Assembly (NCBI RefSeq): GCF_002443255.2
Contig: NW_019211458.1
Span: 28,176,485-28,240,484, forward strand
DNA length: 64,000 nt
Source of the DNA: Varroa destructor
Taxonomy: Eukaryota > Arthropoda > Arachnida > Mesostigmata > Varroidae
Direction of reading: 5' to 3'
In this document: one piece after another, positions 12,601 to 26,556 of the stretch
Layout: every line of letters starts with the position of its first letter
Position numbering within the stretch: the first letter of the stretch is position 1
Made by a program: the position numbers and the translations under genes
Notes under the pieces: model-generated
The model's database searches: none
What the model was told of the DNA's origin: nothing
What the model saw: the letters and a program-made list of their open reading frames with translations, nothing else

Positions 12601-15600
12601 ATCGTTGGCGACTTGATTTTATTGATGATACAGTTGTTGCCGCAAGGCAAGCCTAATCGAAACGAAGTCAGCATGATTGCTGCCACGGACGAATCTAATC
12701 GCTAGATAGCGCCTACACCGATGACACGGACAGATATTATACGATGCAGCAAGACTGTAGTCGAACAGCCCGTCTTCTATTTCACCCTTTTTCCCCAAAG
12801 TTTTTCTGCAGTCATCTTTCCATCTTTCAACCTTTATATATACATATATATTTCGTTACAAACGATGCTAGAAAGCAGTAGCAGTAAGTAGAAGCTGCGA
12901 ACTGGTGTGAGGAGGTGAGCTGAGCTCGAAAATGGACCTAGATACGGGCCGGGCCAACGAACGGGACAGAAGCAAGAAAAGCCGTGTTGGTAAAAATCCG
13001 CTAAGCCAAAGAGACCTGTCACCTGCTACCGCGGCCAGTCCTCGAATGAAGACGAGTACGAATATAGAGAGAGACAGGAGATAGGAAGAGAACAGGAGTA
13101 TAGTTGGTGATCCCGCTTCTCCTTTCTGCCCCTCTATTCCGGCTGCACTCCATGGGCAACGAAGGCGGGAAGGCTTCGAATACCTGCACCCTTTTTCGCC
13201 CCCGACTTGCCCTCAGCTGTCCTATTTGTATGGAGATTCATCCAAGCGGCAGCAGCCTTTTTCGGGCGGCTCTTGTGTCGGGAAGGGTCCCGACCAGCCA
13301 GCTAGTGACTGGACGGGCGGGCAGGCGTTCGTGGGGCTAGCCGGAGGATGAGAATGTGCCCCAGGGACCTCCTGGCACTCTATTGCCGCAGCTATGAAAT
13401 GATCTAGCTACCTAGCTGCCTCCAGCCAACAGCTACGCCGCTACCACCGCTACGACTGGCACTGCCACCTCCAGGAGAGACTACGCCGGGCGTCAGTTCG
13501 CTTGGAGCTTGCGTTGCCGATACCAGCACAGACATTGCACTCGCCCTGGATACATTGACTGTGTCATTTTCGTTCCGGAAAGGCTGAAAAGCCAGAGGGA
13601 TAAAAACATCTTAGAAACAGAGGCCGAAGAAGGATGAACGTTACGAATAGACAACGGAGAGACGAAAAAGATGCTGTAGTACAAAGCTCGACGACACAGT
13701 GTTGCTACTGCCGCCAGATCTTCTATTGTTACGACTAGTACACGAGATCAGCATATGTGAAGCCTTATTTAGGCGAGGTGATAGGTGGTGATACCGGGAG
13801 AGTCTCAGCCGCTTGGGCCTGTGGACCACGTCGATGGGATCGTGTGTGGTCGTGTCAGCCACTCTGCCGCTCCAAGTCATGCCGAACAATAACTGTTAGT
13901 AGAATTAGAACAAGATTGGTGCAGCTATGTAGTGATAAACCATCGCAGCTTCGCTACGAGGTAACAGCGTTGAGCCGAGGCGGTGACTCCAGCCTACGAA
14001 TTCGCTGCTCTACAACCGTACACGGCGCTGACAAATAGCTGAAATGCACACCAATTTTGGTTAACGGTCGTTCCTACCGCAGTTGTTCGCGGCCTGGGAG
14101 CACTTTTATTCCAACTCTGAGTTTTATCGGCGGGGGCAAAGAAAGGTGGTAGATTCTGGCGATCTGGCCCCTCAACGATCGTCTGCGATAGTGGTGGCCA
14201 CTTAGTTCCACAATGGTGGTCACTCGTAATCGGAACGCACCTATATTTCACACAGATGGCAAAAGCCCGTGTTGGCTAAAGGCTCGCCGAAACCTTCACC
14301 CGACCTTCCCCCCAGGGAGAAGCCTACAGCCGCTGTGGTGGACCGAGCTGTTACTCGTATGGTGGCACCATCGAGTAGTTGAGCTTGGTCTCTCTTTATA
14401 AACGGGTCTGTTCCGAGTTTTGCGCTACTCACACTAAAAAGAGAACAGTGAGGAGTGTCGATGCAATATTATAGTACCACATTAATAATAAGAAGCTAGT
14501 TCATGAGTCTTGAATAAGTTCCCCTTTTCGTTCGGAATGGCAGCTATTATATGAACACCTGCCGGCACGTGTGATAATGAATAAGTTGCGGAACTCTATT
14601 ATACAAGTAACAAATAAATAAGAAAATATATGCATCGGAGACTCTGGCTAATATGGGAAAAAGCGATTTAAAAGAAGATGAATCCATTTTACAACCTGAT
14701 GGACTAATAGCTTATATATATCTGACTAATGACAACAGTAAAAAAACAAAAATTGTCCATCGCATTTTAGGCTGTTGTAAAAAAGAAAGTTACGTGCCAA
14801 ACATGGCACGTGCTATGGACGTGAAGTCGTGGAAGAGACATGGAAGTTTTTGTAAATAAGTATTTCGAAAAATGCAACCAAAATGCACAATTTTCAGAAA
14901 AGATCGTTTGAAACGGTGGAGCTATTGAATTCTATGGCACAATTGATAGACTATGCTTTTATTGGGCAGAAATGTCGTATAAATCTAACAAGAATTACAG
15001 CCATACGGCATTCTAGCCAATAGATTAAATTGATTTTTTTTGATATTCCAATAATGATTTGGGTATACTGCAATGATTTGTTTTACTATGCACCGAAAAG
15101 GGAAAATAACAAATTTTGTTTCCAACAGAATAAAGCATCTAGAAACTATCACTGATGCGTAAGACCACATCTCGATGATAATAGAATGCCTTGCTTGGAC
15201 CTAACGTACTTTTCTTGGGGGGATATCTTAGAAATGAAGTCTACACCAGAAAACCGGGGACACTCCAGACCGTAATTGAGCAAGTGTATGAAAGGTTTTT
15301 GAGGTTCGGGGATAATAGTCCACACTTATCATCAGTATATGTACCTATTAATTTTAAACGGTTATGATAGAAGGAAAAGTTATAGATTTTATGTAGATTC
15401 GTTCGTAATTTATATATTAACCACATGTAAATAAAACTAAAGTTCCGAACGTTCGAATATTCGCTCACAGCTACAGCACTAGGTTCACTTTTCTGGTAGG
15501 CCAAGACTCGAAGACTGACTGAATATGCGAACCCTCAGGTGGTCTCCAGCCCTTCCCCATTCTTCTTTTAGCCCTTCTAAGTCTTCTACACTGCGAAAAC

Positions 15601-16449
15601 GTTGTAGCGGTAATGAGGTCTGTAAAATTACTCATTCCCCGCGTGTTCCGTACGTCAACTAAAAAGAAATACGCAAGAAAGCTACAACGAAGATACCCAC
15701 TAACGAAGGACGCGAACTTATACCTCTGCTCAAACTTAGTTATTCACAGTCACTACTCAGCAACAGGCGCAGCGGCACGTCACCCGTTTCCCCCTTCTAG
15801 CGATGGATACTACTGTTTCTCCAGGCAGACGTTTGAGAAGCTCACGAAGATGAAGCCTGCCTCCTCTTTGTACCTATACATGGCATGAACAAGATGTACT
15901 TCTCGGATTATCGACTTTGAGATGCGTCCAAGCACAAATATATTGAAGAATCGGGATATTTGTAAAGAAACGATAGATGCAGCCGATATGGCAAGAGAAG
16001 GGGCGTGAATATCAAAATCAAAGGTGACAGACTCAAGCACGTCAAAATAAGGTTTGACACAGTGAGAACAGCGCGTGTGTGCATTAAGAGACTCATGTCC
16101 ATGGGCGAATTTGCGGATGTCCGCAAAATCTAGCTACCGAGTAGCTTCGCATTTTCGAGTGTCCGCGTTCTTTACGACGGCATTTTCCTTCGTCACGTCA
16201 TTGAACACGAACAGCATGTATGACCTATGACGACTATGTCCTTGTATTTTAAAGTAGGGCTTATATCGCGACCATTGGTATCGCTTGGCTAAACAAGAGA
16301 TTTATTCATTATACGTGGTATTATTGTAAAACGGATGTTTAGACTGGGGGCGAGCGGGCAGTAATAGGTGTACCGTATGAAATGGTTTACAAGGTCACTG
16401 ATAAGGCAAGGACCAGTCGGTGGACCTGCAGACCCAGAGACGACGATAT

Positions 16450-16464
16450 GGGGGGGGGGGGGGG
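16450..16464. repeat. Poly(G) run of 15
   Basis: 15 consecutive G, a second such run in the gene-free left part. Confidence 0.95.
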
Positions 16465-19400
16465 TAGAAAATGGGGTCTATGTCTACGCTCGATCAGCTT
16501 CCAGTGAGGCGCATCGAGGATTACGTCTCCGCAACTCGACAAGTTCTCTGCCAATTCCTGCCCGTTGAATCGAGGTAGCTACTAGCCGCTTCAATTACCG
16601 ATGCTGCCGTTACCGTCAGCGCTGGTGCCAAAGAGCTGCACCGATTCCCTCAAGGCTAGCGCGTCTAGGGTAGAAACGTACCTGTAAAGGGAACTGATGC
16701 CAATAAAAGGTGTCATTCAGGCTAAGAAGATTTTACGTGCTGTGCTCACCTAGCGGCTCACGTCTTAGCAAACACATGGACGCATAAGTCACATCTGGCA
16801 AGCAGATACAAACATGTATGCACAGCTACTGTACACACCACAGGCATGCCCCTTCTTGCAAAAGGACGGAACACTTCATGTCCGTAACTGAGAGCGTCTT
16901 GGCTACTGCATGCAAGACAGATAGTAGTCGCCTAGGTTTGCGACCTACTCGCTTTCGCACTCCATTCCCAATACATAATTTTAGTAGAGTGAACGCGACG
17001 CAATGGACAGAGACTAGGCATAGGATGGTTGTCAAGCAGCGGGAATAATATTGAAAGAGCGGGCGGTTGCTTGGACGACTCTCTCAAATTTTTCGGTGTG
17101 GTTGGACGAAAGTACAGCCGAACGATTCCTTCTTGGTCGGCCTCAGACGACAACAGTCGATGCCGCATTTCCGGTCGAAATTATCAATTCGAGTTTTGGG
17201 AGCTCCTGGGCACTGAGAATAGGGAAGGATGCAGAAGTCGCCAGATGGTCGCGTCGTGGGCTCTCACCACAACGACCACAACCATCGTTATGCGACACCA
17301 GTGACGCTCTTGCTGGCTTGACTCGCTAACCCCTTAGAGCTCGCGTTCGGTCCACTGCTTCGCCTATGAATAGCTTGATGCCGTCAAGCCACCGAACAAA
17401 CTGCCTGGCAGGCCGCGAACTCATTCTGCTGTCGTTACCGGCAGTGGATCCAATGCCTCTGTGGCGGATTGAACTCTCGATCCGTTAAGGACTGAGGGGT
17501 ACAGATAGAGCAACTGCTGCTGGCTACCGGGCAACAGAAGCCGGATTCGCCAAGGAAGAAAAGCCTGTATCTACAGTAGAATGACTCCGCTCTCGACTTA
17601 CTACTGCAACTACAGAAACTGTTGCTCGGTTTGTCGTTATGAGTTTGGGGCGGCTTGGCCTGTAGGCGCCTTTTCGTCGCTCGGTCAATCGCCACTCAGT
17701 TCTGATGCGCTTTGCTTGTGGCACTACTCAGTCGACGGAGCAGGTCCTTTACTCCCCCTTCGCTCCTTTCAGGAGTCCTGAGCACAACGTTAGCAGCAAG
17801 CAAAGGCTTCTACACGAGGTTCGGCTTCAACATGAGCTAGCAACGAATCCGAACCGATCTAAGTAGTAGCAGCTGTTGTCGACGCCTTGACGAGCTTACA
17901 CGTCGCTTCGAATTTACCGTATGCCTCCTTGTGCCTTTGCTGTTGACGATTACTCAGCGAGTCAGCAGAACGCATAAAAGAATAGTGATCGGTTGATGAG
18001 ATCTTTCGATGGTTGTGGAAACGCTTGCAGAGCGCGCATGCAAAAGGAAAAAATTATTTAACATTAAGCCCAGGCACAGAAACTTGCCAGACGCGCTAGT
18101 TATGGTGGCTTTGTCATTACCGAGTCGGCTCAGCCTTGCATTGCCACAAAAAAGAATGTTTTCTTCTTTACACAAAGCTATCTACTAGGGATCGTTCGGA
18201 TAGCTGATTGCCGTGGTCGAATACGAAGCGCTTACGATTGGCAGAAGTAGCCGATAGTCACACTGAGTCAGGGTTGGTGTGCCACTATTGGCTTTCACGC
18301 GTATTGAAAAATGGTCGCATAATTGGGCTGTAAAAACGGCACTACAGAAATACACAAGGTGATATCGGTACATAATGCGAGATGATAATGATATTGGAGT
18401 GTTTGTAATAAAAGAATGACCCGTCCATCAGTGAGCTGAGTAGGACAATACAATTCGAGTAAAAGCCTTTGCAGGACAATTATACACAGCCATATCTGCT
18501 ATATCCTAGGCTTCGTTCAATTTAAAAATTCATCCTTGCTTTGTGAGTGCCCTTCTACGCCTTCACTATATATTGGTCACGTGATGTTTTTCTTTAGCTA
18601 GTATTATTTTCGCTAATTTATTTTTACTGCTACTTTGCTATAGTTGACTGTCTTCTGCTTTATAGTAAAACTATGCTTCGCAGTGGTCGAAGCAACCGAT
18701 TCAATCGGCTATTATTGAGCCGAAACGACAAACTTCTTGGGTGAGAAGCGTAATAATAGCTGAAGTCGACAAGATATCTTGGTAAGAAGGGGGCGCGGAT
18801 GCGCAGGCGTACAATGCATTCGCAGCTTCCACTCAGTGTGCTTTACTCTTGTACTAGTGGCTGAGTCGAGTCGTCCAAATTGAGAAGCGAACAAGACGGT
18901 AGGTGCTGGCTGGCGGGCGCTCTGTCGGCGTAATGTTCAGGCTCAGTAAGGGACATGGCTAGAGGGTAAATTCGAGACTACAGGACATACAGATAGAAGG
19001 AATGAAAAAGGCGAAGCGACAGAATCTGATACGCCCGAGGCGATATACTGCTCGGGCTAGTTCCTTTTCCCCTGGCACGCGACCGTTTCTATGTCCTGTG
19101 TTCGTTACGGCTTCGCAGGCAACTTGCTTGCTGGCTGGCCTTCTTGGCTACCTTCATACTAGCTGCCATCATCCTTCGCTGTTGAGGGCCATCTACCGCT
19201 GAGCCAACGGCGCTGGCCTCCGTCCTTATAGTGCCCTAACAGTCTGGTCAAAATACCGGGTGACAGTTTCATTTTCAATTTGGTAATCCCTTCCTTATTG
19301 GCCTTCGGGCCTGCAGCTCTCGCTGCCTGCGGCCATTTCTCCATTCGCTTAGAGGCAGTAGTACCACCCACAGAAGTAGCAATAGCTGAAGTAGCAGTTG

Positions 19401-20531
19401 TCGGCACCGTTAACTGCGTGAGGACAGCACGGGGCACGCATCAAGATACATGGCGTACACGACACGGCCACTTCTCCGTTTAACGGGTACTAGTGGTGCC
19501 AAAGTTAGCTGGTAATTTGCCTAGCAACTTCGCTGAGAGCTTTACCAAAACCCACAGAAAAAAGGCCAGGGATAGGCAAACGTAGAGTAGGAATCAGAGT
19601 TTTGGTACCAGAAGGTGCTCTTGATGCTCCGGTTCGTCGCTCGCCTTAGTCCATTGATATATAGGTACCGCTGGCACGGCTGAACGTGCCAAACACCCAC
19701 CAGGCTCTTTCTAATTCCTCCAGTCCCTCCTGCTGCCACGGTGGTAGCTTCTGTTAGATGGCATACGACTGCTTCTGATGTAATTGCCCGAGATTCCTGA
19801 GGTGCGGCCGGAAACGGGAGCTCGCCTTGTGCTACGGCTTGGATCGTCAGAATTGCCGTGAGGGTGAGGACAACGACGACCGATCCAGAGCCACCTCGCT
19901 AGCTATAGCACGCTCCTGGCTGAGCCAACCATGCGCTAGGGTTGTAGCGGTTTCAACTGATTCAACAACATTGGGGTAGGTGGGTAGTTGGACAGATAAA
20001 AGAAGCGTCCGAGTAACAACTCAGTGTCGAAGGTCGTCCCGAAGAGTGAAAGCTTGTTTGTAATGGAATCTGTTCAGTGATATCGTTTAGTACGAGAAAA
20101 ATTTACTAGCCAGAGTCGATCAGTTCGACGGGCTTGTGTGTCTGACTACTCATGCGCTAACACGACAAACTGTTGTGGAAAATATGTTATCATGATACAT
20201 GCAGGGACAGAAAGTACATGCGTAAGAAAGCACATTAACGGTAGAGGAAAACTGCTGATGGTCATAATGCGACCGAAAATGTAATGTAGATGTTATATGT
20301 ATGTGAAAATTAAATGTAATTATTACGGGTGGTTGAAGGTTGACCAGATGCGGCAACTTCTAATCATACAAAACTAACCCAAACGACCAAGCAATGTTTT
20401 GAGTAAAACACCGATGCATATATTAACAGATCTTTATGTACTGAAATATTGTAATAGCCAGACAATTTTATATTTGTGACGTTTGTGCCTAAATCTAAAC
20501 ACTCGCGAACTAAACACTCGATGAAGTCTTA

Positions 20532-20581
20532 TAAGATGAACGCGTACCTTTGCGTTTACTAAGAGTTGTGCGTTCATCTTA
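20532..20581. repeat. Perfect 12-base inverted repeat with a 26-base loop
   Basis: taagatgaacgc at 20532-20543 is exactly complementary to gcgttcatctta at 20570-20581. It could fold as a hairpin. No coding or element context is seen around it. Confidence 0.8.
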
Positions 20582-23500
20582 AGAGTTGTATTTCCTTCAC
20601 ACAAGAGAGGATCAAACTAATCATGGATTAAGTACACGGCATCTATGAATAGTGATGAACGAAAAATACCGAGAGCCTTCGTTGTTTATAACTCATATAG
20701 GAACGACTAATTAAACGCCCCACGCAACATGTATAGCACAATTTCTCTTCTTATTGAAACTCATTTTCACAATCGGCAACCTCTAACTGGTTTTACATGT
20801 AAAAATGACCCTTGGTCCGAAGGTTTCCTGTTTAGCCTTTTAGAATCTGCATTGGTTTGTTTGGCCTAGTATTATCACTGTGCATAAAATAAGAAACGGC
20901 AGTAAAAATAGATTTATAATAGGGCTAAGTTTAAGGTTGCAATTTGAAAAGAGGAAGTCTTCACTTAGGTAATTGAAGTTCGGATATGTTTATCTTATCC
21001 TTATACTCTCACTGTTGTACTCGTTTTTATTCAGAACATATGTTTCAACGGTTTGACAGTCTACATGTAACAGCATAAACGTAGAAGGTCCATTCAGCCA
21101 ATGACTCTTCAATAATCGTCGTTAAAACGTCAATAGCTGAATGACTAGCGTTGAGCACCACAGACAACCAACGATCAGCAATAGTTGGACGAATTATAGT
21201 AGTTTATTGATAAATGAAATGATATTCAACACATAAAAGAGTACATATGAAAATGTCTGTCTAGAGCCATCATTAACGTTGCAGCTAAGAATAAAACTAT
21301 CGCACTTTTAGAGAAGAGACTAGCACGATGGGCCGATTAATGGTAGCAGGTAGAGTCCTGTAGGCTGTCGTGTTCATCGTTCTGTACTGCAGTGTCCTTT
21401 GCCTGAACGGCCTTCACCAGCCTCGTGTTGTCCTTGAAGCCCGCTACGAAAATCATCAATAAGTTCTCGCATGCTGTCGATATGAGTCGTCTAGTCGATT
21501 TGAGAATTTCTACTTTCTAAAGTGAACTATTATTACTCCATTTTGCAAGACGATCTGCCCCCGCCTGATCTGACACTGTGGACTCGATCCTTGTTTGACT
21601 CGGGATCTGTTCCGGCTGGTCGCCATCGATTCAGCTCATTCTCTGTTATCGGTCGAGCACTTAGCTATTAGCGAGTAATTTTTTCTATGACCGACGCTAG
21701 AATCAATGAATCCATGCTTCTCCTCGATAGGAAACTGCTGTACCAGAGCGTATGTAGAACTTTACTATATATGAATAATTGCAGTTTTTGCCTGACATTT
21801 TTTTATTTTCGGAAACAACAAAAAAAACTTTTTTTTTTCATTGCGTCTCGGTTTAGCTTTCTCGTACGAACTCAAAACCTTTAAGAAATAGCTTATCCTC
21901 GTACTCAAGACACGATAGTGAAACCTTCACTATTGTACTGTAAAGCCGGCTGAATCCACAGTGTCGCATGATTTTTTTCTTCTTAGTAAACTACGACGAT
22001 GAATTTTCTAATGAGTGATGACTTAATGCAGTCATAATGTGAACTGTCGTGTGTCTGGCACTGGGTCTATAGACGAAGCCGCTTTGAAGAACTGCAGCAT
22101 CGCCAGTTCGTGCGGTGTCAAAGATTCTTGTTGCTAGCAGTGACCGCACTCATCCGGCATTGGGTTGGTTAAGATTCTACCAATGGTACACGTACTTGTT
22201 CTGTGCATTCAGTATCAATCATTGACTACATGGCGCTCTAAGTACAGCTGCTTCGAGCCTAGATGAAGCGTGCTCACTCCAGAGAGCAATGGGGTAAGTG
22301 AATGGTGAGGGACGCTGGGGAGATGCCTACACTTCAGTAAGGCTATGATATGACTCCGTTTGTTTATGTCAGAACGACGGCCAGATCAAACAGTATATTG
22401 CTTCTGTTGATAGGAACCGCATAGGACGAATAAGCACTAATCGAACGCTTTCTATGTTGGTCTTGTTGTAAGCAGGCGAGTCGCCGCTCTGTCGTTCAGA
22501 CTTTTGTCGTTCGCTGTCTCACAGAGACATGGCATCTATTTTTCGCTTGGCTCGAATGCTGCTACTTTGTCTCTCAGTGAGTGCTGGCTCGGTGAACTGC
22601 AACAAGAGTGTGATGCCACGGTTGTACTAGTCTATAAGGGTACCATCAGACTGAGCCCGACCAGGCCAAACAACAACGGAGCGATAAGACGAACCACTCA
22701 GGATGAGTGTGGTTGATGGGTTACTTGCAATCATGACGACATCCATCGGCAGACGTCATCAAGAAAGGGACGCTCCCTATTTTAAATCAGAAGAACATAA
22801 CGACAGCAAGTTGATGAAGCGATCGCACCGTTACCGGTTGCTTCGGTGGCTAGCAGCGACACGCAAGAGAATAGGCAATCAATTCGAAAACATTGTCAAT
22901 GGTACGGAAATGTTATATCGTGTATTGGCCGGGGTCATCTACGATACACTCGTAATCAGATTGGCAGCCTTCTAGCAGAATGCATCGACACGAATCTACC
23001 GCAATAGTTAATATTTAGCTTGAGTGTAGTCAGACAGACTACATTCAAGCAGCGACAGTAACAACAACGGCACAGAAGAACTTACTGTAGAAGAATCGAC
23101 CGGATCCTGTCTCTTTTTCTCTCGATCACGTCCTTGCCCTAAGTTGTCGGCAGCCAACGACAAGGCAGCGGAAAAAAGACGTGAAAAAAGAGCAGAGAGT
23201 CCACTGATACTGCTAGCACCCAAGTACTTATGTAGTTTGGTTACGAGTCGATTGGGTTCTAGAGTTCGACACTGCCGATACTACCGCCTATGCTGAGGTT
23301 ACACTAGGGTCCAGTTGTACGTTCAGTGGGGCCGTTGCTGTGGGCTGTCCGGAAGAAGTTGTTCATCTAAGGAAATGGCAGGGGGTGCTGTTCAGTAAGG
23401 CGATGAGGGCCAGTGAACGGCAGGGGTCGGCCGAGCACCCAAGCGAGCGTGCAAGCGATCACTTGTATTCTGCCCTAGTGAAGGCTTGCACTTTCTGATA

Positions 23501-24541
23501 TAGGAGTAAGCATTGTGCTTTCTCACCGGCCGGTCTTCCCTCAGGGAATAAACGTCATTAGGAGCAGTGTTGTGTTACCTCAATTTGCTTGCTATTCTCT
23601 GCCATCCCATGGTGGGCCTCATCCGCTACGCAGCTGACAGCCAGCCAGCTGTGTACTAGCCGTGGTAGCGGCAATGCTGGAAGACTGCGCGGTTGAAAAG
23701 CATCATTCTCACGTTACGAACCTCACACTACTGCTATTACTAGTACTTGTGTAGTTACTAGGAATAGCATTAGCAGGCATCGTTTATAGCTTCTAACAAC
23801 TGGCAAGCCTCTGAGCAATGCCTTTATTACATAGACTATGTAGGCCTTCAGTCTCTGGGAGTCAGGCTTCTTAAACTATCATAGAAAACCACCAGCATGA
23901 TTACGAAGCATCACTACGAAAAGAGGAGCGGTGACTGTTGCTCGATAGCCAATAGTGAGCACTGGAGGTTGAAACCATCGTAAACCCGGGTGCTCAGCCA
24001 GATTTCTGGCAACGCAAACTGTCGCGTGAATAAATGGCGCAAACAAACCCTTCTTTACCTACATCTTCCGGCGTACTTTAATATTGAAGAAAAGTGGCTA
24101 AAAAGAATCTCGGAATTTATTCCGGCGCTTTGCTTCTCTGTTGCTCATCAGTTTGCCTTTGTCGGCTAGTAGTACTTTCTTATATTTGGATAATATAACA
24201 ACTCGGATATGAATCGTAGCACTTCCTTCATTTATCAATAGTAATAATTCCGCAACAAGTATTGCTTTACTATACATGGAGACGCTGTGCTTTTAGGAGG
24301 TTTCTTCTTCTCGTTGACCGACTGCCGCAGGGTTCTGCCAGCCTGAGGGTATGTCATTCGTCTGTGATAGGTATGTATACTATTGCTCCATGCTTTCGCC
24401 TTGAGTCGATTGGTGTATCCTTAAGCCACTTCTTATCTTTCTATTTACCCTTCTTTCATCAGAGGATCTCTCCTCGCTGCTTCCAGTCATACTACAAGCT
24501 CCGAGGGTTTCGAAAACGGGCGGTGACCCTCGTTCGAACCA

Positions 24542-24847
24542 GTGCCGTCTCGCTTGTCTATTTTACTGCTACAATGCCGTCGATGCGGCCCATCTGCCGG
24601 AAGTGCACCAGTAGCAGTATCGTCGGCGTCAACAGCGGCTGCTCAGCATACGGCGCCAGTGCCGTGTCAGCCTTCGAAGACGCAGGATACTGCAATACGT
24701 GCAAATAGCGTGTCGGACACAACAAGCAACAACGATGCGGCGAATACGGGTGCCGTCTGTGCGGCAGTGAGTGCTATCGGTGACAATCGCCGTCGAAGAA
24801 GACAAGCCGTAGCAGTGGAAGTGGCATTGGTGGTGCGTCAACGTTGA
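24542..24847 (+). CDS. Doubtful GC-richer open stretch, possible untranslated exon
   Basis: The reading frame stays open for 101 codons with an Ala/Ser-rich middle and an RRRRRQ patch. A second frame is open over part of the same stretch. Trinucleotide-like GCA and GTC runs explain much of this. It could be a 5' exon of the downstream membrane-protein gene, but I see no splice sites that decide this. No family is recognised. Confidence 0.15.
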   Translation: MPSRLSILLLQCRRCGPSAGSAPVAVSSASTAAAQHTAPVPCQPSKTQDTAIRANSVSDTTSNNDAANTGAVCAAVSAIGDNRRRRRQAVAVEVALVVRQR

Positions 24848-26502
24848 CATCGGTGTGGCAATAAGCGCCGGGTGGCAATGGTGGGTAACGCATGAGCTAG
24901 AAGGGGGGTAGAGAAGCGCTTACATAGCGGAAAACGCAAAGAACAGAAAACGGAAATCGGTGAAGAATCGCGTCCAAGCAAAGCAAAAAAGGCAGCATAC
25001 GACGCCCTCGATGGATAAGGATGGATAGGAATTGAAAAACTGGGAAGTGAAAATAATTCTAGTAACGGTAAAGAGGCGAAGACGATGATACTGCAATCAA
25101 GTGGTGGTTTGAGCTGGATGATGAAGCTCACATTTATGCCCACGGTTCTGCGTAAGGCTCTATGGCGGTAGCAATAATGGCAGCAACAGCATCAGTAGGA
25201 ACCAAGCGCCACAGCCTAACTCCCAGGGTTGTCGCTGTTGTTCCTGTAGATACTGGACGCCAATCTGCGCGTACCGCCACATGGAATGCGGTTGGAACTG
25301 ACGGTGACGAGTGATGGTCCTTATGATGCTGCTCCTCGCTGTGAATTCGCGATGCGCCTCTCCATAGCAGACCATACCCTTACACTGTCCATTTAATTCA
25401 GCAGCGACCCAGCGAGCCGATCGAGTCTCTCGGACTCATGAAGATAGCAGCGCCGCATCCAATGAATGCTCGGATAAACCGCGATGTCGGCTGCAAGCGT
25501 TGTACGAGTAAGCCCGTCCAGCAGTGTACCGGCCTAGCAATGTAATGCAGGTGTGTTGACGCCCGGCTACATTAGTCCCCAATTATGCCAACATCAACCA
25601 GGCAGTTGACCGAACGGCCTGCAGCTATTTCCACATCGCCCCTTCGATAGGCCTACTTTGCGGCCATGACAAATTGATGCTGATATGGACCTCCAGCTGC
25701 GTTCGTAGCTCCTCACCTCACTGTCACCGCCATCGCGAAAACCCCTTTCCCGAAAGAGGGCCCACGAACGTTAAAGGTGGCAAACCAGCCTTCCTCCATC
25801 GTTCTTAAACTTGCTGTAGTTCATCCAGTTCCTCCTGCCTGCCGCTTCTGGTCGTCGTTATAATATCCTGCAAGGACGGCAGTAAGATATCGATACGATG
25901 CGAATGTCCGACAGCGAGTGGCAGCGAGTAGGAAGCAACGACCATGGAAGACATATATCGTTATCCAACGACGGCACCTATAAAGAATCCATTCGAGATA
26001 GAAGGATACGAGACACGAAGAAACCGAGATGCGGAGAGCAAACGGAAGAGATAGCAGCACCAACCAACGACGTCTGCGCAGGTTTACGAAAGTGTGCTGT
26101 AAGAAAGGAGCCTAACAAGCAGAAGGATGTCCGGGGGTAGTGATTTCATTCAGCATCGTCCTTCGTCGTCCTTTTCATTGAATAACGACGATGGACGTAG
26201 CTTTTGCCTACTACTGGGATGCTAAGAAAGATGACCTGTACATGTTGTGATAGGATTGACACAGAAAAATAAAGAGGCGGCAATGCCGCCGAAAGCTGTA
26301 TATCTCATTCAGCCTAAATACGACGCTTACGTACGACGGCAGTCAATTGATAGCCACGGGAAACTGCTGCAGCGTTTCGTTTGCACATTTCTGTCGTGCA
26401 TAAATGCATTTCTAGCAGTGTTCTGTACGACAACCAAAATGAAGCCGAGGTTAAAGGTGCGCGAATCTCTTAAAGGAAGCTTGAATAAACGGCCCCCCTC
26501 TA

Positions 26503-26505
<3 letters not shown>

Positions 26506-26554
<49 letters not shown>
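26506..26554. repeat. (TA)n microsatellite
   Basis: About 24 uninterrupted TA units preceded by taaaaa. It creates a spurious Tyr-Ile repeat in one open frame. Confidence 0.95.

Positions 26555-26556
<2 letters not shown>

Larger units (their letters stand above)
4248..24541. other. Gene-free stretch
   Basis: About 20 kb of mixed-composition sequence. No exon with convincing splice sites and no transposon protein was recognised. ORFs at 4817-5332 (minus) and 6131-6520 (plus) are the longest and look like chance. It holds the 9.67 kb tandem duplication, the 16.45 kb poly(G) run and the 20.5 kb inverted repeat. Confidence 0.5.

Noticed and set aside
26247..26555. ORF ending in a Tyr-Ile repeat
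   Set aside because: The repeat is the translated TA microsatellite, and the rest shows no coding signal.
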